Source: Hungatella sp.
GTDB taxonomy: Bacteria > Bacillota > Clostridia > Lachnospirales > Lachnospiraceae
Reading direction: 5' to 3'
NCBI GenBank assembly: GCA_022795805.1
Contig: JAAWHK010000007.1
Coordinates: 1 to 50,964 of the forward strand
Length of the DNA stretch: 50,964 bases
The translations under genes and the position numbers were made by a program. Below the pieces are notes generated by a model. That model had not been told where the DNA came from. It saw nothing but the letters and a program-made list of their open reading frames with translations, and did no database searches. Positions 33,091 through 42,335 of this stretch are shown piece after piece (the first letter of the stretch is position 1; each line of letters opens with the position of its first letter).

Positions 33091-34419
33091 TCAGATTCCC
33101 TCCGTACTTTCCGGTGTCAGCACGATCTTCACCGTCAGAAGCAGCAGCTTCAAATCCAGCCACAGGGAATAATGTTCAATATAGTAGAGATCCAGTTTCA
33201 GTTTATCGTAGGGAACCGTATTGTATTTCCCGTAAATCTGGGCGTAGCCCGTAAGCCCCGCCTTCACCTTCATGCGGTACGGAAACTCCGGCAGATTCTC
33301 CTTATATTCCTCTATGATCTCCGGCCTTTCGGGCCTGGGACCCACAAAGGACATATCTCCCCTGATGATGTTAAACAGCTGAGGGAGCTCGTCCACCCTC
33401 ACCTTACGGATGAAAAAACCTACGGGGGTAATCCGGGTGTCCCTCTTTTGTGCCAGCCTGGCCACTCCATCCTTCTCCGCGTCCACCCTCATGCTTCTGA
33501 ACTTATAGATATAGAATGATTCCCCAAAAAGGCTGCACCTTATCTGCTTATACAGGACGGGTCCTCCGTCGTAGAGTTTGATGGCCAGTGCCGTAATCGC
33601 CATGACCGGCGACGTCACCACCAGGATCAGCAGTGCAATGCCGATATCCATCAGCCGCTTCACAGCCATCTGATCCAGTGTCAGCGCATTGCTCCGGTTC
33701 AAAAACAGCGGTGTATCAAAAAAATGCATGATCTCCGATCCGGACAGCAGAATGTCCGAAATGCTTGGCATCGTGTAAATTCGGATCCGATGTCCGTAGC
33801 ACTCCTTCAGAATATCGTTTCTGATAAAATTGGGGACATCCCACAGTATGACCGTATCATACACCAGAAGCTTCTGCCGGATCTTATCCGGCTCCTCCTC
33901 CGCGTTGAGACTCTCCGCGATTAAAAATTTATCTTTTCGCTCCGCAATCTTGTTCCGGGCCTCCCCATCCTTATCCCTTCCGTATATGAGAAGCACCCGG
34001 TGAGGCGGAAAAAGTTTTCTGTACACCACCATGGACAGCATGGTCCATATGAGCATAAAACCGATCTCCCTGGCCGTGGTTATCAAAATAGGCGTCACCG
34101 ACAAAAAATGGTACGCCAGGAGAACGACCTCCACATAGAAGACCACATTGGCGCAGATGATTGCCACCACCTGGGAAAGCAGCACGTCAAACTGTTTCAG
34201 ATATCCGATCTTCAGTCCGCCATATACATGGGTAAAAAACATGAGGGCGACCATATACAGGGTCATAATATACCAGTGCCCTCTCGTCCAGAACGGAATC
34301 CTGATGTAGGGGTTATAGTACTCTTTCCAGGTCGCCGTCATCAGCATAGTCTGTATGAATATGTGAACGCCCGAAACCATCAAAGAATAGAGACGGCGTT
34401 TTATTTCTTGTATGTTCAA
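33091..34419 (-). CDS. polyprenyl glycosylphosphotransferase (priming sugar transferase)
   Basis: This enzyme starts exopolysaccharide repeat units by moving sugar phosphate to undecaprenyl phosphate. It has four or five N-terminal helices (to about residue 125), a Rossmann-like middle domain, another helix in the segment LMDIGIALLILVVTSPVMA, and the catalytic PssY/WbaP domain with KFRSMR, FIRKVRVDELPQLFN, MSFVGPRPERP and GLTGYAQ. The start chosen is a TTG at 34419 with AGAGGA six bases upstream; a GTG at 34506 overlapping the upstream stop would add 29 charged residues and has a weak site. It is in the middle of the minus-strand arm. Confidence 0.9.
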   Translation of the reverse strand: MNIQEIKRRLYSLMVSGVHIFIQTMLMTATWKEYYNPYIRIPFWTRGHWYIMTLYMVALMFFTHVYGGLKIGYLKQFDVLLSQVVAIICANVVFYVEVVLLAYHFLSVTPILITTAREIGFMLIWTMLSMVVYRKLFPPHRVLLIYGRDKDGEARNKIAERKDKFLIAESLNAEEEPDKIRQKLLVYDTVILWDVPNFIRNDILKECYGHRIRIYTMPSISDILLSGSEIMHFFDTPLFLNRSNALTLDQMAVKRLMDIGIALLILVVTSPVMAITALAIKLYDGGPVLYKQIRCSLFGESFYIYKFRSMRVDAEKDGVARLAQKRDTRITPVGFFIRKVRVDELPQLFNIIRGDMSFVGPRPERPEIIEEYKENLPEFPYRMKVKAGLTGYAQIYGKYNTVPYDKLKLDLYYIEHYSLWLDLKLLLLTVKIVLTPESTEGI

Positions 34420-34502
34420 CGAATTTCCTCTTTCTCCTTGTATTTTCAGCTGCTGCAAATCATCGCGGTTCACAGATTCCCTGTGGACATAACCGCGGAT
34501 CC

Positions 34503-35369
34503 TCACAGTTTTCCGGCCAGCCTCAAAAGAAACGCGCCGGGAAAGGCAGCCATTATCTCCGCCCGGGAAGCCGGAATCTCCCCGAAAGGATTTCTTTTCA
34601 GCTTCCAGCAGAAGCAGACGGCATGGGCCACGTATTTGTACCGCAGTACGGACGCGGAAGAGTCCTGGATTCGCTGCTGATAGTACAGCAGCCAGCCCTT
34701 GGGATTGTTCTCCCTCAGTTTGTCCACAGACCGGGTCAGACCATCGCCGCGGTACTCACAGATGGTCAGCACTTTCGTGAAAATATGCATTGCATACTGC
34801 CGGTCAATCAGGTCAAAAGCCACAGCTTCCGGAATAAATTTTTCATCCTCAAACACGGGAAACGGATACCGTGACAGAATATCGGTCCTGTATACCAGTG
34901 TAGTCTCCCCAAAAAACCCTTTCCGATACAGTTCGCTGACAGAGGCACTGCCACTGCAGGGAAACGTTTCTCCGAACATGGTGTGATGCGGATCCCTCCC
35001 TCTGTAAGCTACAATCCCTGCCAGGTGTTCCTTCTCCTTCAGAGATTCCCACTCTTCCAGAATGCTCTCCACCCCATCGTCCACCAAATAGTCATCGGAG
35101 TCGATACAGGTAAACAGTTCGGTGGGGCACAGACTCACGCCCGCATTATGGGCGCGCATCTTTCCGCCGTTTTGCTGAAAGTGGTATTGGATGGGGATCC
35201 TTGCCTCCTCTATCCACGACTGCACCATCTCTCCGGTGCCGTCATCGGAACCGTCGTCCACAATCAGCCAGATAAAATCCCTGCTGGTCTGGCGGCACAG
35301 CGCCTCGTAAGCCTTTGGAAGAATATATCTACGGTTGTAGGTAGGCGTAAAAACCGTAAGTTTAGCCAT
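34503..35369 (-). CDS. glycosyltransferase family 2
   Basis: A 288-residue GT-A transferase starting at the ATG at 35369, behind AAAGGTAGAG; the frame is open 16 codons further upstream without a signal. Motifs are FTPTYNRRYILP at the start, VDDGSDDGT for nucleotide binding (about 37-45) and CIDSDDYL (about 90-97) for metal. A C-terminal hydrophobic, basic stretch suggests membrane association. Its stop overlaps the possible GTG of the priming transferase. Its length and motifs are typical; the sugar specificity is unknown. Confidence 0.9.
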   Translation of the reverse strand: MAKLTVFTPTYNRRYILPKAYEALCRQTSRDFIWLIVDDGSDDGTGEMVQSWIEEARIPIQYHFQQNGGKMRAHNAGVSLCPTELFTCIDSDDYLVDDGVESILEEWESLKEKEHLAGIVAYRGRDPHHTMFGETFPCSGSASVSELYRKGFFGETTLVYRTDILSRYPFPVFEDEKFIPEAVAFDLIDRQYAMHIFTKVLTICEYRGDGLTRSVDKLRENNPKGWLLYYQQRIQDSSASVLRYKYVAHAVCFCWKLKRNPFGEIPASRAEIMAAFPGAFLLRLAGKL

Positions 35370-35374
35370 ATTCT

Positions 35375-36145
35375 CTACCTTTCTTTTAATTTGGCGCAGA
35401 TCCTCTTTACCGTCCATTTAAACCCGTACATGTATAAAGCGCCGTACAGACGCAGGGGCGGGAATCTTAAGATCCACTCTCCCCTCTTAACCCCGAACCG
35501 CTTTCTGGTCCGCTTCTCGAATCCATGCCATCTCTTCTGTCTCTCTGTCTTCCATCCCCCTGCAAAGTGATGGACTGAGTAGGTGGTGCTGTCGGCAAAT
35601 ATCTCCCCGGTCTCATAAGACTTGGCCGTAAAATAGCTGCAGGGATACAGATCCCCCTTATACCCGGCCCTTGTCAGACAGGTGTACATGATCTCAGGCA
35701 GCGTGATCACCGGCAGAGTCCCGTCCGGATTTACAAAATGTCTCCCGTCGTAATAGTCCAGACATGCCTTTATAAACGGATTGCCTTTTTCGGCGCCGAA
35801 CACTCCGGCCTCAATCCGATCCTTCTGAGGATTTTCATAGGCCAGCATAAGAGGCGCATCCAAAAGGGGGGCAAAATCTTTTTTTACCTCGATATCCATA
35901 TCAAGATAGATTCCTCCCATCGTGTATATGGCGTACAAGCGCACGACGTCGGCCGCCGTAGCATACCGTTTTCTCTCAAATGCCTCCTTTGCCCAGAAAG
36001 ATGAATTTATGTCAAAAGATTCCAGCGTCCATTTTTTAAATTCATAGTCCGGCAGCTTCTGTCTCCAACCGTCCATATATCTCTGAAATTCCTCTGGTAT
36101 CGGGTCCCCGCTGAGCCAGCAATAGTGTATGATTTTAGGGATCAT
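35375..36145 (-). CDS. glycosyltransferase family 32
   Basis: A 256-residue transferase with the GT32 hallmarks: MIPKIIHYCWLSGDPIP at the N-terminus, W-x-x-x-P-D-Y-E-F, ATAADVVRLYAIYTMGGIYLDMDIEV (about residues 62-87) containing the Asp-x-Asp, and a downstream HHFAGGW motif. Relatives transfer sugars, often mannose or galactose, in capsule assembly. It is the first gene of the minus-strand arm, about 90 bases from the promoter at 36232-36260. Only the family is certain. Confidence 0.9.
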   Translation of the reverse strand: MIPKIIHYCWLSGDPIPEEFQRYMDGWRQKLPDYEFKKWTLESFDINSSFWAKEAFERKRYATAADVVRLYAIYTMGGIYLDMDIEVKKDFAPLLDAPLMLAYENPQKDRIEAGVFGAEKGNPFIKACLDYYDGRHFVNPDGTLPVITLPEIMYTCLTRAGYKGDLYPCSYFTAKSYETGEIFADSTTYSVHHFAGGWKTERQKRWHGFEKRTRKRFGVKRGEWILRFPPLRLYGALYMYGFKWTVKRICAKLKER

Positions 36146-36231
36146 TCTGTCCGTTCTCCTTTTTATTCCCCTGCACCGGTTGATAAATATACCGTTTCCT
36201 GCTATATTTAAAGAATTAATATTCCTTTTAG

Positions 36232-36260
36232 ATTATAATACCATTGTACGGAAAAAGCAA
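36232..36260 (-). promoter_or_regulatory. promoter of the minus-strand exopolysaccharide arm
   Basis: TTGCTT and TATAAT are separated by 17 bases on the minus strand in the 150-base divergent gap. The plus strand in the same gap also has TATAAT (36234-36239) but lacks a matching -35. Confidence 0.65.
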
Positions 36261-36294
36261 ATGGATTGGAAAGGTAAGGTAGACAAACGAATAT

Positions 36295-37704
36295 ATGAAA
36301 GAATTAAAACGACTGGCAAAGGCCACCGGAATCTATTTTCTGGGGACTGTGGGAACGAAGCTGATTTCCTTCCTGCTCCTTCCCCTGTACACCGCGTACC
36401 TGCTGCCCAGCCAATACGGGCAGTACGATGTCAACATCACCTATGCACTGCTGTTCTCCTCCGTCTGTTTTTTGGACATCTGGACCGGAATTATGAAATA
36501 TATGTTTGAATCGGATGACAGCGCAAGGCAGTCGGGCGTCGTCTACAGCGGCATAGCGATTTTCCTGACCTCCTCCGCGATTTATATCGCTCTGATCACG
36601 TGTTTCGAATGGTTTATGGATATCGAATACCCTATGGGTGTTACCGCCTACGGTTTTTTTTTATGTTTGCAGAATCTCTACGGATATCTGGCCAGGGCAT
36701 ACGGGAAAAACATACTGTTTATTATTTCGGGGCTGGTATCAACCACATGCAACGCAGCTCTGAACATTTTGCTGCTGGTGGCGCTTAAGTGGGACTACCG
36801 GGCTCTTTATGTCTCTTTCGCCGCCGGAGTGCTGGCGCAGTGTGTCATTTTGGAGGCCAACATCCGGATTTTCCCCCGCTTCAGGAAGGAATACCTGGAT
36901 AAAAACACCATAAAATCCCTGCTGCGATTTTCGCTTCCCCTCTGCATCAACTCCCTGTGCTACTGGATGCTGACAGGCTACAATAAGATTATCATTGAGG
37001 AGAAGATCGACACCGCTGCCAACGGGTACTATGCGGTAGCCTCCAAATTCGGAGGGATTCTCATCCTGGTATCGTCCTGTTTCTCCATGGCCTGGCAGGA
37101 GCTGGCATACCGGAAATACGACAGAGACAAAAGCACAGGCCAATTCTACTCCTATGCCACGAATCTCTATATAAAAGTGCTGTTTGGCGGTTTTTTTGTC
37201 ATGCTTCCGGTTATCTATCTTATGTTCCCTTATCTGGTAGACGACGGCTATGATGCGGCACGCCCTCTGGTCCCCATCAATATGCTGGCAACCCTGGCGG
37301 GTATCCTGTTTATCTTCCTGGGGAATATTATCAGCACCTACAAAAAGAATAATATTGTATTTATCTCCACCCTGGCAGCCAGCGTTGTAAATGTGCTTCT
37401 CCTCCACATTCTGGTTCCTGCAGTCGGCGCTCAGGCCGCCAACATTGCGCTGCTGGCAGGATATCTGGTAAGCGACGCCCTGCGGATCCGCATGATTGCC
37501 GGGCTGATAGACTACCGTCTGGACTGGAAGATGTTTTTGTATCTTATTCCGTTTACGGCAGTCGTTCTCCTGGGATACTGGTTCGGACAGACGGGGGACA
37601 ATCTGATCCTCGTCTTTGCCGGCATGATCGCAGGTATCTGGAGCCTGTGGCCCGCCCTGGAGCCGCTTCTTTCCGGAATAAGAAATATGGGACAAGGCCG
37701 CTGA
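36295..37704 (+). CDS. Wzx-type flippase (MOP/polysaccharide exporter family)
   Basis: A 469-residue membrane protein with about twelve to fourteen hydrophobic helices and the Wzx/RfbX opening GIYFLGTVGTKLISFLLLPLYT (quoted in part: FLLLPLYT). It moves lipid-linked repeat units to the outer face for polymerisation. It is the first gene of the plus-strand arm, 149 bases from the divergent GT32 gene. The ribosome binding site is poor. Gene order with a GT2 and two polymerases downstream supports the role. Confidence 0.9.
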   Translation: MKELKRLAKATGIYFLGTVGTKLISFLLLPLYTAYLLPSQYGQYDVNITYALLFSSVCFLDIWTGIMKYMFESDDSARQSGVVYSGIAIFLTSSAIYIALITCFEWFMDIEYPMGVTAYGFFLCLQNLYGYLARAYGKNILFIISGLVSTTCNAALNILLLVALKWDYRALYVSFAAGVLAQCVILEANIRIFPRFRKEYLDKNTIKSLLRFSLPLCINSLCYWMLTGYNKIIIEEKIDTAANGYYAVASKFGGILILVSSCFSMAWQELAYRKYDRDKSTGQFYSYATNLYIKVLFGGFFVMLPVIYLMFPYLVDDGYDAARPLVPINMLATLAGILFIFLGNIISTYKKNNIVFISTLAASVVNVLLLHILVPAVGAQAANIALLAGYLVSDALRIRMIAGLIDYRLDWKMFLYLIPFTAVVLLGYWFGQTGDNLILVFAGMIAGIWSLWPALEPLLSGIRNMGQGR

Positions 37705-37710
37705 TATTCC

Positions 37711-37739
37711 TTGTCTTTTCCATATGATAATGTTATAAT
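37711..37739 (+). promoter_or_regulatory. promoter upstream of the plus-arm GT2 gene
   Basis: TTGTCT and TATAAT are separated by 17 bases just after the flippase stop, so the GT2 and polymerase genes may have their own start. Confidence 0.65.
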
Positions 37740-37792
37740 AATGTGCGAATTTCCGCAGAAAGTTTTATGTTTATTAAGATTGGAGACCTATT

Positions 37793-38569
37793 GTGACTTT
37801 AGATGTTTTGCTGTCAGCCATGCATTTGAAAGATTACCATTATATTAACTCTCTGAATATTATCGGCAGCTGTGTCATTGTCAACCAGTGCGACCGCACG
37901 GGCAGAGAGACCGTCGTTGATAACGGTCGGAATATTACCTATATCGAGACGACTGAGCGGGGATTGAGCAAAAGCCGGAATATGGCTATGGACCACGCTT
38001 CAGCCGATATCTGCATATTCTGTGACAATGATGTGGAATATGTAAAGGATTATCAGCAAATTATTCTGGAGGAATATGAGAAGCACCCTGAATACGACAT
38101 GATTGTCTTCCATGTAGAATCGGAGATCAATCCTGTCCCATGCTATCCCTCCCCCCGCAGCATCACCTATCTCACAAGCGGACGGATCATCTCCTATGAG
38201 ATTTCCTTTAAGCGGGACAGCGTAAAAGGCATCCGGATGAATGAGCGGATCGGAGCCGGAACCAGATACCGGATGGGTGAGGAAAATGCTTTCCTGTATG
38301 AATGTCTCAGACAGGGATTGAAGATCTATTACGTTCCCAGGCAGATTGCCCGGCTACGCTATGAGCCCTCCACCTGGTACAGCGGTTTCAATAAAGATTT
38401 TTTTATTGCCCGCGGAGCCAGTTTTCACGCGATGACGTCCCGGTATTCACTGCTTCTGGTCGCTCAGTACGCTGTCCGCAAACATAAACTGTACCGTAAA
38501 AACGTGTCCTTTTTCCAGGCAGTGCGGTATATGCTGGAAGGAAGAGATTCCTACAGACGCGGATACTGA
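37793..38569 (+). CDS. glycosyltransferase family 2-like protein
   Basis: A 258-residue protein starting at a GTG with GGAG seven bases upstream. The N-terminus is unusual for GT2 (TLDVLLSAMHLKDYHY), but TERGLSKSRNMAMDHASAD and CDNDVEYVK (about 74-82) correspond to the donor-binding and Asp-x-Asp regions of GT-A enzymes. A GEENAFLYECL motif near 165 matches the acceptor helix of this type. It is encoded in the plus-strand arm before two polymerase-like genes. Its nearest family is the small GT2 subset found in Clostridial capsule loci; the call is by motif. Confidence 0.78.
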   Translation: MTLDVLLSAMHLKDYHYINSLNIIGSCVIVNQCDRTGRETVVDNGRNITYIETTERGLSKSRNMAMDHASADICIFCDNDVEYVKDYQQIILEEYEKHPEYDMIVFHVESEINPVPCYPSPRSITYLTSGRIISYEISFKRDSVKGIRMNERIGAGTRYRMGEENAFLYECLRQGLKIYYVPRQIARLRYEPSTWYSGFNKDFFIARGASFHAMTSRYSLLLVAQYAVRKHKLYRKNVSFFQAVRYMLEGRDSYRRGY

Positions 38570-38594
38570 TAAATTTTTTCAAAGGAGAATTAAT

Positions 38595-39755
38595 ATGAAT
38601 CGTCAGAAACTGCACAGTCTCATTGACTGGTGTGCTATTATACTTTTCCTCTTCTGTGTCTTCGGCACCACTACCATCCCCTTTTTGTGGGACAGAGTCT
38701 TTAATATTGCGCCCTTTATCATGTTCGGCGCCCTGGGCCTTCTGCTTTTGAACAATGTTTCTATCCCGGAGCTTCTCCGCAGAAAGGACAGGGAGTTTTT
38801 CATCATGGCCGGCGGCGTTGTCCTCAGTCTGGTCAACCTGTTTCTGGTCCGTTCCCGAATGGGGGCCTTTTTTACCATTGCCGACTTTTTCCTGATTCTT
38901 TATCTGGCCGACAAGCTTCACTTTGACCGGATCCAGCTGGGTGTTATTGTCTCTGTCTGTTTTCTCATCTGGCTTTACTGGCAGTTTATCAACAGAGATA
39001 TCTTCTCGTCATCCCGTTTCAACACCAACACGCCGCCTATCTTTATGCTGGCCTTTTTCTGTGTTTTTATATGTTACTTCTTCGGTCTTTTGTCCAGGCG
39101 CGGCAGGATGCCCGGATGGGGATACCATGTAATCGCTGTTGTATTTGTCCTTCTTCTGGGCAAAAGAGCCATGGATTTCCGCTGCCGCGGGGTTCTGGCG
39201 GCCCTGGCCACATGGGTCTTCACCTACTTTTTCCTTCCAAAGCACAAGCGGACTATCCCTCTTGTCATCGGGTTCAGTCTTTTGTTCGCCGCCGTGTATG
39301 TCCTTCTGTGGAAAACCGGCGCCTCAACCGGAATTATAATCTTCGGAAAGAGATTTGCCAGCGGCAGGGACCGCATCTGGTATGAGTTTTTCAGGGCTTT
39401 CGTCCATCACCCCATTACAGGTATCGGTTCCGATTTTGCGGTGATGCTTCCGGATCTGCCTGAACGTCTGCGAATCGCCCACAACGCCCTTTTGGATCTG
39501 CTCTTTGTCCATGGCATCCCGGTCTTTCTGCTGGTACTCTATCTGATGTACAGCCAAATCAGTGAGATGATAGCCGTTTCCTTTGGCCCTGTAAGAGCCG
39601 CATGTCTGGCCTCTGTGTACGCCAGCCTGGCCATAGGAACCTTTGAGAATATTTACATTTTGTCCCCGTATAATATGCTGTTCATGATGATCTTCCTTAT
39701 GGCTCACACATTCGCCTCCAGGCAGGAAGTTCTCCATGAAGCGCCAAACTCATGA
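38595..39755 (+). CDS. O-antigen ligase/polymerase-like membrane protein (copy 1)
   Basis: A 386-residue polytopic protein with about eleven to twelve helices. The C-terminal half has GRDRIWYEFFRAF and HHPITGIGSDF (about 265-290), the pattern of Wzy_C/O-antigen ligase enzymes that join or polymerise lipid-linked repeats outside the membrane, and a periplasmic HNALLDLLFVHG follows. AAAGGAG precedes the ATG. It is clearly homologous to the next gene, with the same opening (IDW, IAP, LLLLN-V) and the same motifs. Confidence 0.85.
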   Translation: MNRQKLHSLIDWCAIILFLFCVFGTTTIPFLWDRVFNIAPFIMFGALGLLLLNNVSIPELLRRKDREFFIMAGGVVLSLVNLFLVRSRMGAFFTIADFFLILYLADKLHFDRIQLGVIVSVCFLIWLYWQFINRDIFSSSRFNTNTPPIFMLAFFCVFICYFFGLLSRRGRMPGWGYHVIAVVFVLLLGKRAMDFRCRGVLAALATWVFTYFFLPKHKRTIPLVIGFSLLFAAVYVLLWKTGASTGIIIFGKRFASGRDRIWYEFFRAFVHHPITGIGSDFAVMLPDLPERLRIAHNALLDLLFVHGIPVFLLVLYLMYSQISEMIAVSFGPVRAACLASVYASLAIGTFENIYILSPYNMLFMMIFLMAHTFASRQEVLHEAPNS

Positions 39756-39767
39756 GGAGGGATTTTC

Positions 39768-40913
39768 ATGAATACAAAAAAATATGGCCCTGTTATTGAC
39801 TGGTTTGTGATTTCAGTTTTTCTTATAACCGTCGTCTTAACTACCACCGTGGACCGTTTATGGGAAAAGTTCACCTATATCGCCCCGATTCCCGTGTTTT
39901 TTGCGCTGTGCCTTCTGCTCTTGAACCACGTCTCCGTCCGGGACTGTCTTAAGACCAGAGAAAAGGAGTTTATTCTCCTGTGCGTGGGGATCATTCTCAG
40001 CGGCGTCAATATAATTCTCATTCGTTCCAACATTGGCGCCTTTTTTACCATTACCAATTTTCTTCTGTTCCTGTACCTGGCAGATAAAGTCCGTTTTAGC
40101 AAGGCTCAGCTGACACTTATAGCCGCCGTCTCTCTGCTTATTCTCTTTTACTGGCTTTTTATTAACAGGGAGATCTACGGCAATGTAGCCACCAACCCTA
40201 ACCGGGCGTCCCTGTTTATTTTCATCCATTTCTGTGTCTTTGTGTGCTTCCTTGTCTGCTTTCTCCCCTCTCTCCAGGCGTCCAAACGGCTTCGCTCTGT
40301 AGTCCTTTTGCTGATAGCCTGCGGGGTTGGGGCACGCGTTCTTTCCCTCCACTGCCGGGGAGTCTTTCTCGCGGTTATCGTGTGGGCAGGTACGTATTAT
40401 GTCCTTCCAAAAAAGAAATTCACGGTTTCCCTCGTCATAAGCGTCAGCCTTCTGATACCTGTCGTGTATCTCATCCTGTGGAAATCCGGCATTTTCGACG
40501 GAGTAGTGGTCTATGGCAAAAACGTTAACAGCGGGCGGAATGTCATATGGTACGAGTTCCTAAAGGTTTTCATCCGCTACCCCATCACGGGCATCGGCTC
40601 TGACTTCGACCGGATGCTCCCGGATCTCTATGCCAAGGATACCCACCATGCCCTTTTGGATCTTCTGTTTGTTCACGGTATACCTGTTTTCATGATCGTC
40701 CTTTGTCTCATGTACAGGCGTATCCGCAGAGTCGTCACCGCCTTTGAAGGGCCTGTGCAATGTGTCTGTATTGCCTCCATATACGGAATTCTCTCTGCCG
40801 GGTCATTCGAAAACTTTTACATCGTATCTCCCTGCAATATGCTGTTTTTGATGATTTTTGTCATGTGCAACAGCATAAGCACCTCAGATATTCAACCGAA
40901 AACCGTCCCCTGA
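39768..40913 (+). CDS. O-antigen ligase/polymerase-like membrane protein (copy 2)
   Basis: A 381-residue paralogue of the preceding gene, 12 bases downstream, with the same helix plan, the WYEFLKVFIRYPITGIGSDF core and HHALLDLLFVHG. Conservation is strongest in the opening helix region and in the C-terminal active region; the middle loops differ. This looks like a tandem duplication. One copy may polymerise and the other ligate, or they may act on different linkages. A terminator follows directly. Confidence 0.85.
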   Translation: MNTKKYGPVIDWFVISVFLITVVLTTTVDRLWEKFTYIAPIPVFFALCLLLLNHVSVRDCLKTREKEFILLCVGIILSGVNIILIRSNIGAFFTITNFLLFLYLADKVRFSKAQLTLIAAVSLLILFYWLFINREIYGNVATNPNRASLFIFIHFCVFVCFLVCFLPSLQASKRLRSVVLLLIACGVGARVLSLHCRGVFLAVIVWAGTYYVLPKKKFTVSLVISVSLLIPVVYLILWKSGIFDGVVVYGKNVNSGRNVIWYEFLKVFIRYPITGIGSDFDRMLPDLYAKDTHHALLDLLFVHGIPVFMIVLCLMYRRIRRVVTAFEGPVQCVCIASIYGILSAGSFENFYIVSPCNMLFLMIFVMCNSISTSDIQPKTVP

Positions 40914-40929
40914 TTATCACGGGACAGAT

Positions 40930-40953
40930 AAAAGGGGCTGTTTGCCCCTTTTT
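40930..40953. terminator. bidirectional terminator at the end of the polysaccharide locus
   Basis: AAAAGGGGC and GCCCCTTTTT pair around TGTTT. The T-run on each strand lets it end both the polymerase genes and the convergent aminotransferase gene. Confidence 0.9.
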
Positions 40954-40965
40954 GTTATTCTGATA

Positions 40966-42282
40966 TTATTCCGACTTGTCTGGCTGTCCGTTCTCCTGCA
41001 TTTCCTTCAGAAGTTTATCCACGCTGGTCAATTTTACGCAGAGGGCAAACAGTTCCATAGCCAGCCGCAGATCATCCAGCGGCGGATAGGAAGGCGCAAT
41101 CCTTATGTTGCTGTCACGGGGATCCTTTCCGTAGGGGAAAGTGGCTCCCGCTTTGGTCATAATCAGACCCGCTTTCTTACATCTGGACACGATGGTCTTG
41201 GCACATCCGTCCAGAGAGTCAAAGGACATAAAGTATCCGCCTCTGGGTGTGGTCCATGTACCGATTCCAAGCCCGTCCAGCTCCTTCTTCAGGATCTCGT
41301 CCACAGCCTCGAACTTCGGCCGCAGAATGTCCGCATGATACCTCATATGCACCATCATGCCATGGATACCGCCGAAAAACCGCACATGTCTCAGCTGATT
41401 CACTTTGTCGTGTCCGATGGTCTGAATCCTCAGCTGCTTTGTAATATCCACCAAATTGTTCTGAGACGCTGCAATCGCCGCAATTCCGGACCCAGGGAAA
41501 CTGATCTTTGATGTGGACGCAAACTTGTACGCCAAATCCGGGTTGCCGGCCCGCTTGCAGGCTGCCAGAATCTCCAGGATATGATCCTGCTCCCAGTCGT
41601 ACAGGTGATGAATCGTGTATGCATTGTCCCAGTAGATCCGGAAATCCTTAGCTGCCGGTCTCAGCCGCGCGAACCGGCGCACCGTGTCATCGGAGTAGGA
41701 GATCCCCTGCGGGTTGGAGTACTTCGGCACGCACCATACCCCTTTGATGGACTCATCCCCTGCCACCAGCTCATCAATCATGTCCATATCCGGCCCTGTG
41801 GCCAGCATGGGCACATTGATCATCTCAATACCGAAATATTCCGTAATGGCAAAATGGCGGTCATACCCGGGAACCGGGCAGAGGAATTTCACTTTGTCCA
41901 GCTGGCACCAGGGAGTATTACCCATAACGCCGTGAGTCATAGAACGTGAAATCGTGTCATACATAACATTCAGGCTGGAGTTTCCGTAGATAATAATCTG
42001 ATCCGGATGAACCTCCATCATATCCGCCAGCAGCTCCTTCGCCTCGCTGATTCCGTCCAGAACGCCATAGTTACGGCAGTCGGTTCCGTCGTCACAGGTC
42101 AGATCGTCATCGCTGCTCAGGACATCCATCATTCCCATGGACAGATCCAGCTGATCCACACTGGGCTTTCCTCTGGACATGTCCAGTTTCAAATCCCTGC
42201 CCTGAAACTCTCTGTATTTCCCTGCCAGCTCTTTTCTCAAAGCCTGCAGCTCTTCTTTTGACATCTCTGCATATGGTTTCAT
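40966..42282 (-). CDS. PLP-dependent aminotransferase (PF12897 type)
   Basis: A 438-residue class I-fold aminotransferase. The PLP-binding lysine lies in STSKISFPGSG (about residues 260-270), and the family's DMSRGKPS, YGNSSLNVMYDTIS and PVPGYDRHF motifs are present. This group, described as PF12897, includes bacterial aspartate aminotransferases with a distinctive N-terminal extension. AAGGAGGAA precedes the ATG. It follows gatB with about 50 bases between and is possibly co-transcribed. The substrate pair is inferred from the family only. Confidence 0.85.
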   Translation of the reverse strand: MKPYAEMSKEELQALRKELAGKYREFQGRDLKLDMSRGKPSVDQLDLSMGMMDVLSSDDDLTCDDGTDCRNYGVLDGISEAKELLADMMEVHPDQIIIYGNSSLNVMYDTISRSMTHGVMGNTPWCQLDKVKFLCPVPGYDRHFAITEYFGIEMINVPMLATGPDMDMIDELVAGDESIKGVWCVPKYSNPQGISYSDDTVRRFARLRPAAKDFRIYWDNAYTIHHLYDWEQDHILEILAACKRAGNPDLAYKFASTSKISFPGSGIAAIAASQNNLVDITKQLRIQTIGHDKVNQLRHVRFFGGIHGMMVHMRYHADILRPKFEAVDEILKKELDGLGIGTWTTPRGGYFMSFDSLDGCAKTIVSRCKKAGLIMTKAGATFPYGKDPRDSNIRIAPSYPPLDDLRLAMELFALCVKLTSVDKLLKEMQENGQPDKSE

Positions 42283-42335
42283 ATTCTTCCTCCTTGTCCT
42301 TTGGCCATCTTTTAGGGGTTTCTTTGTACTTTACC

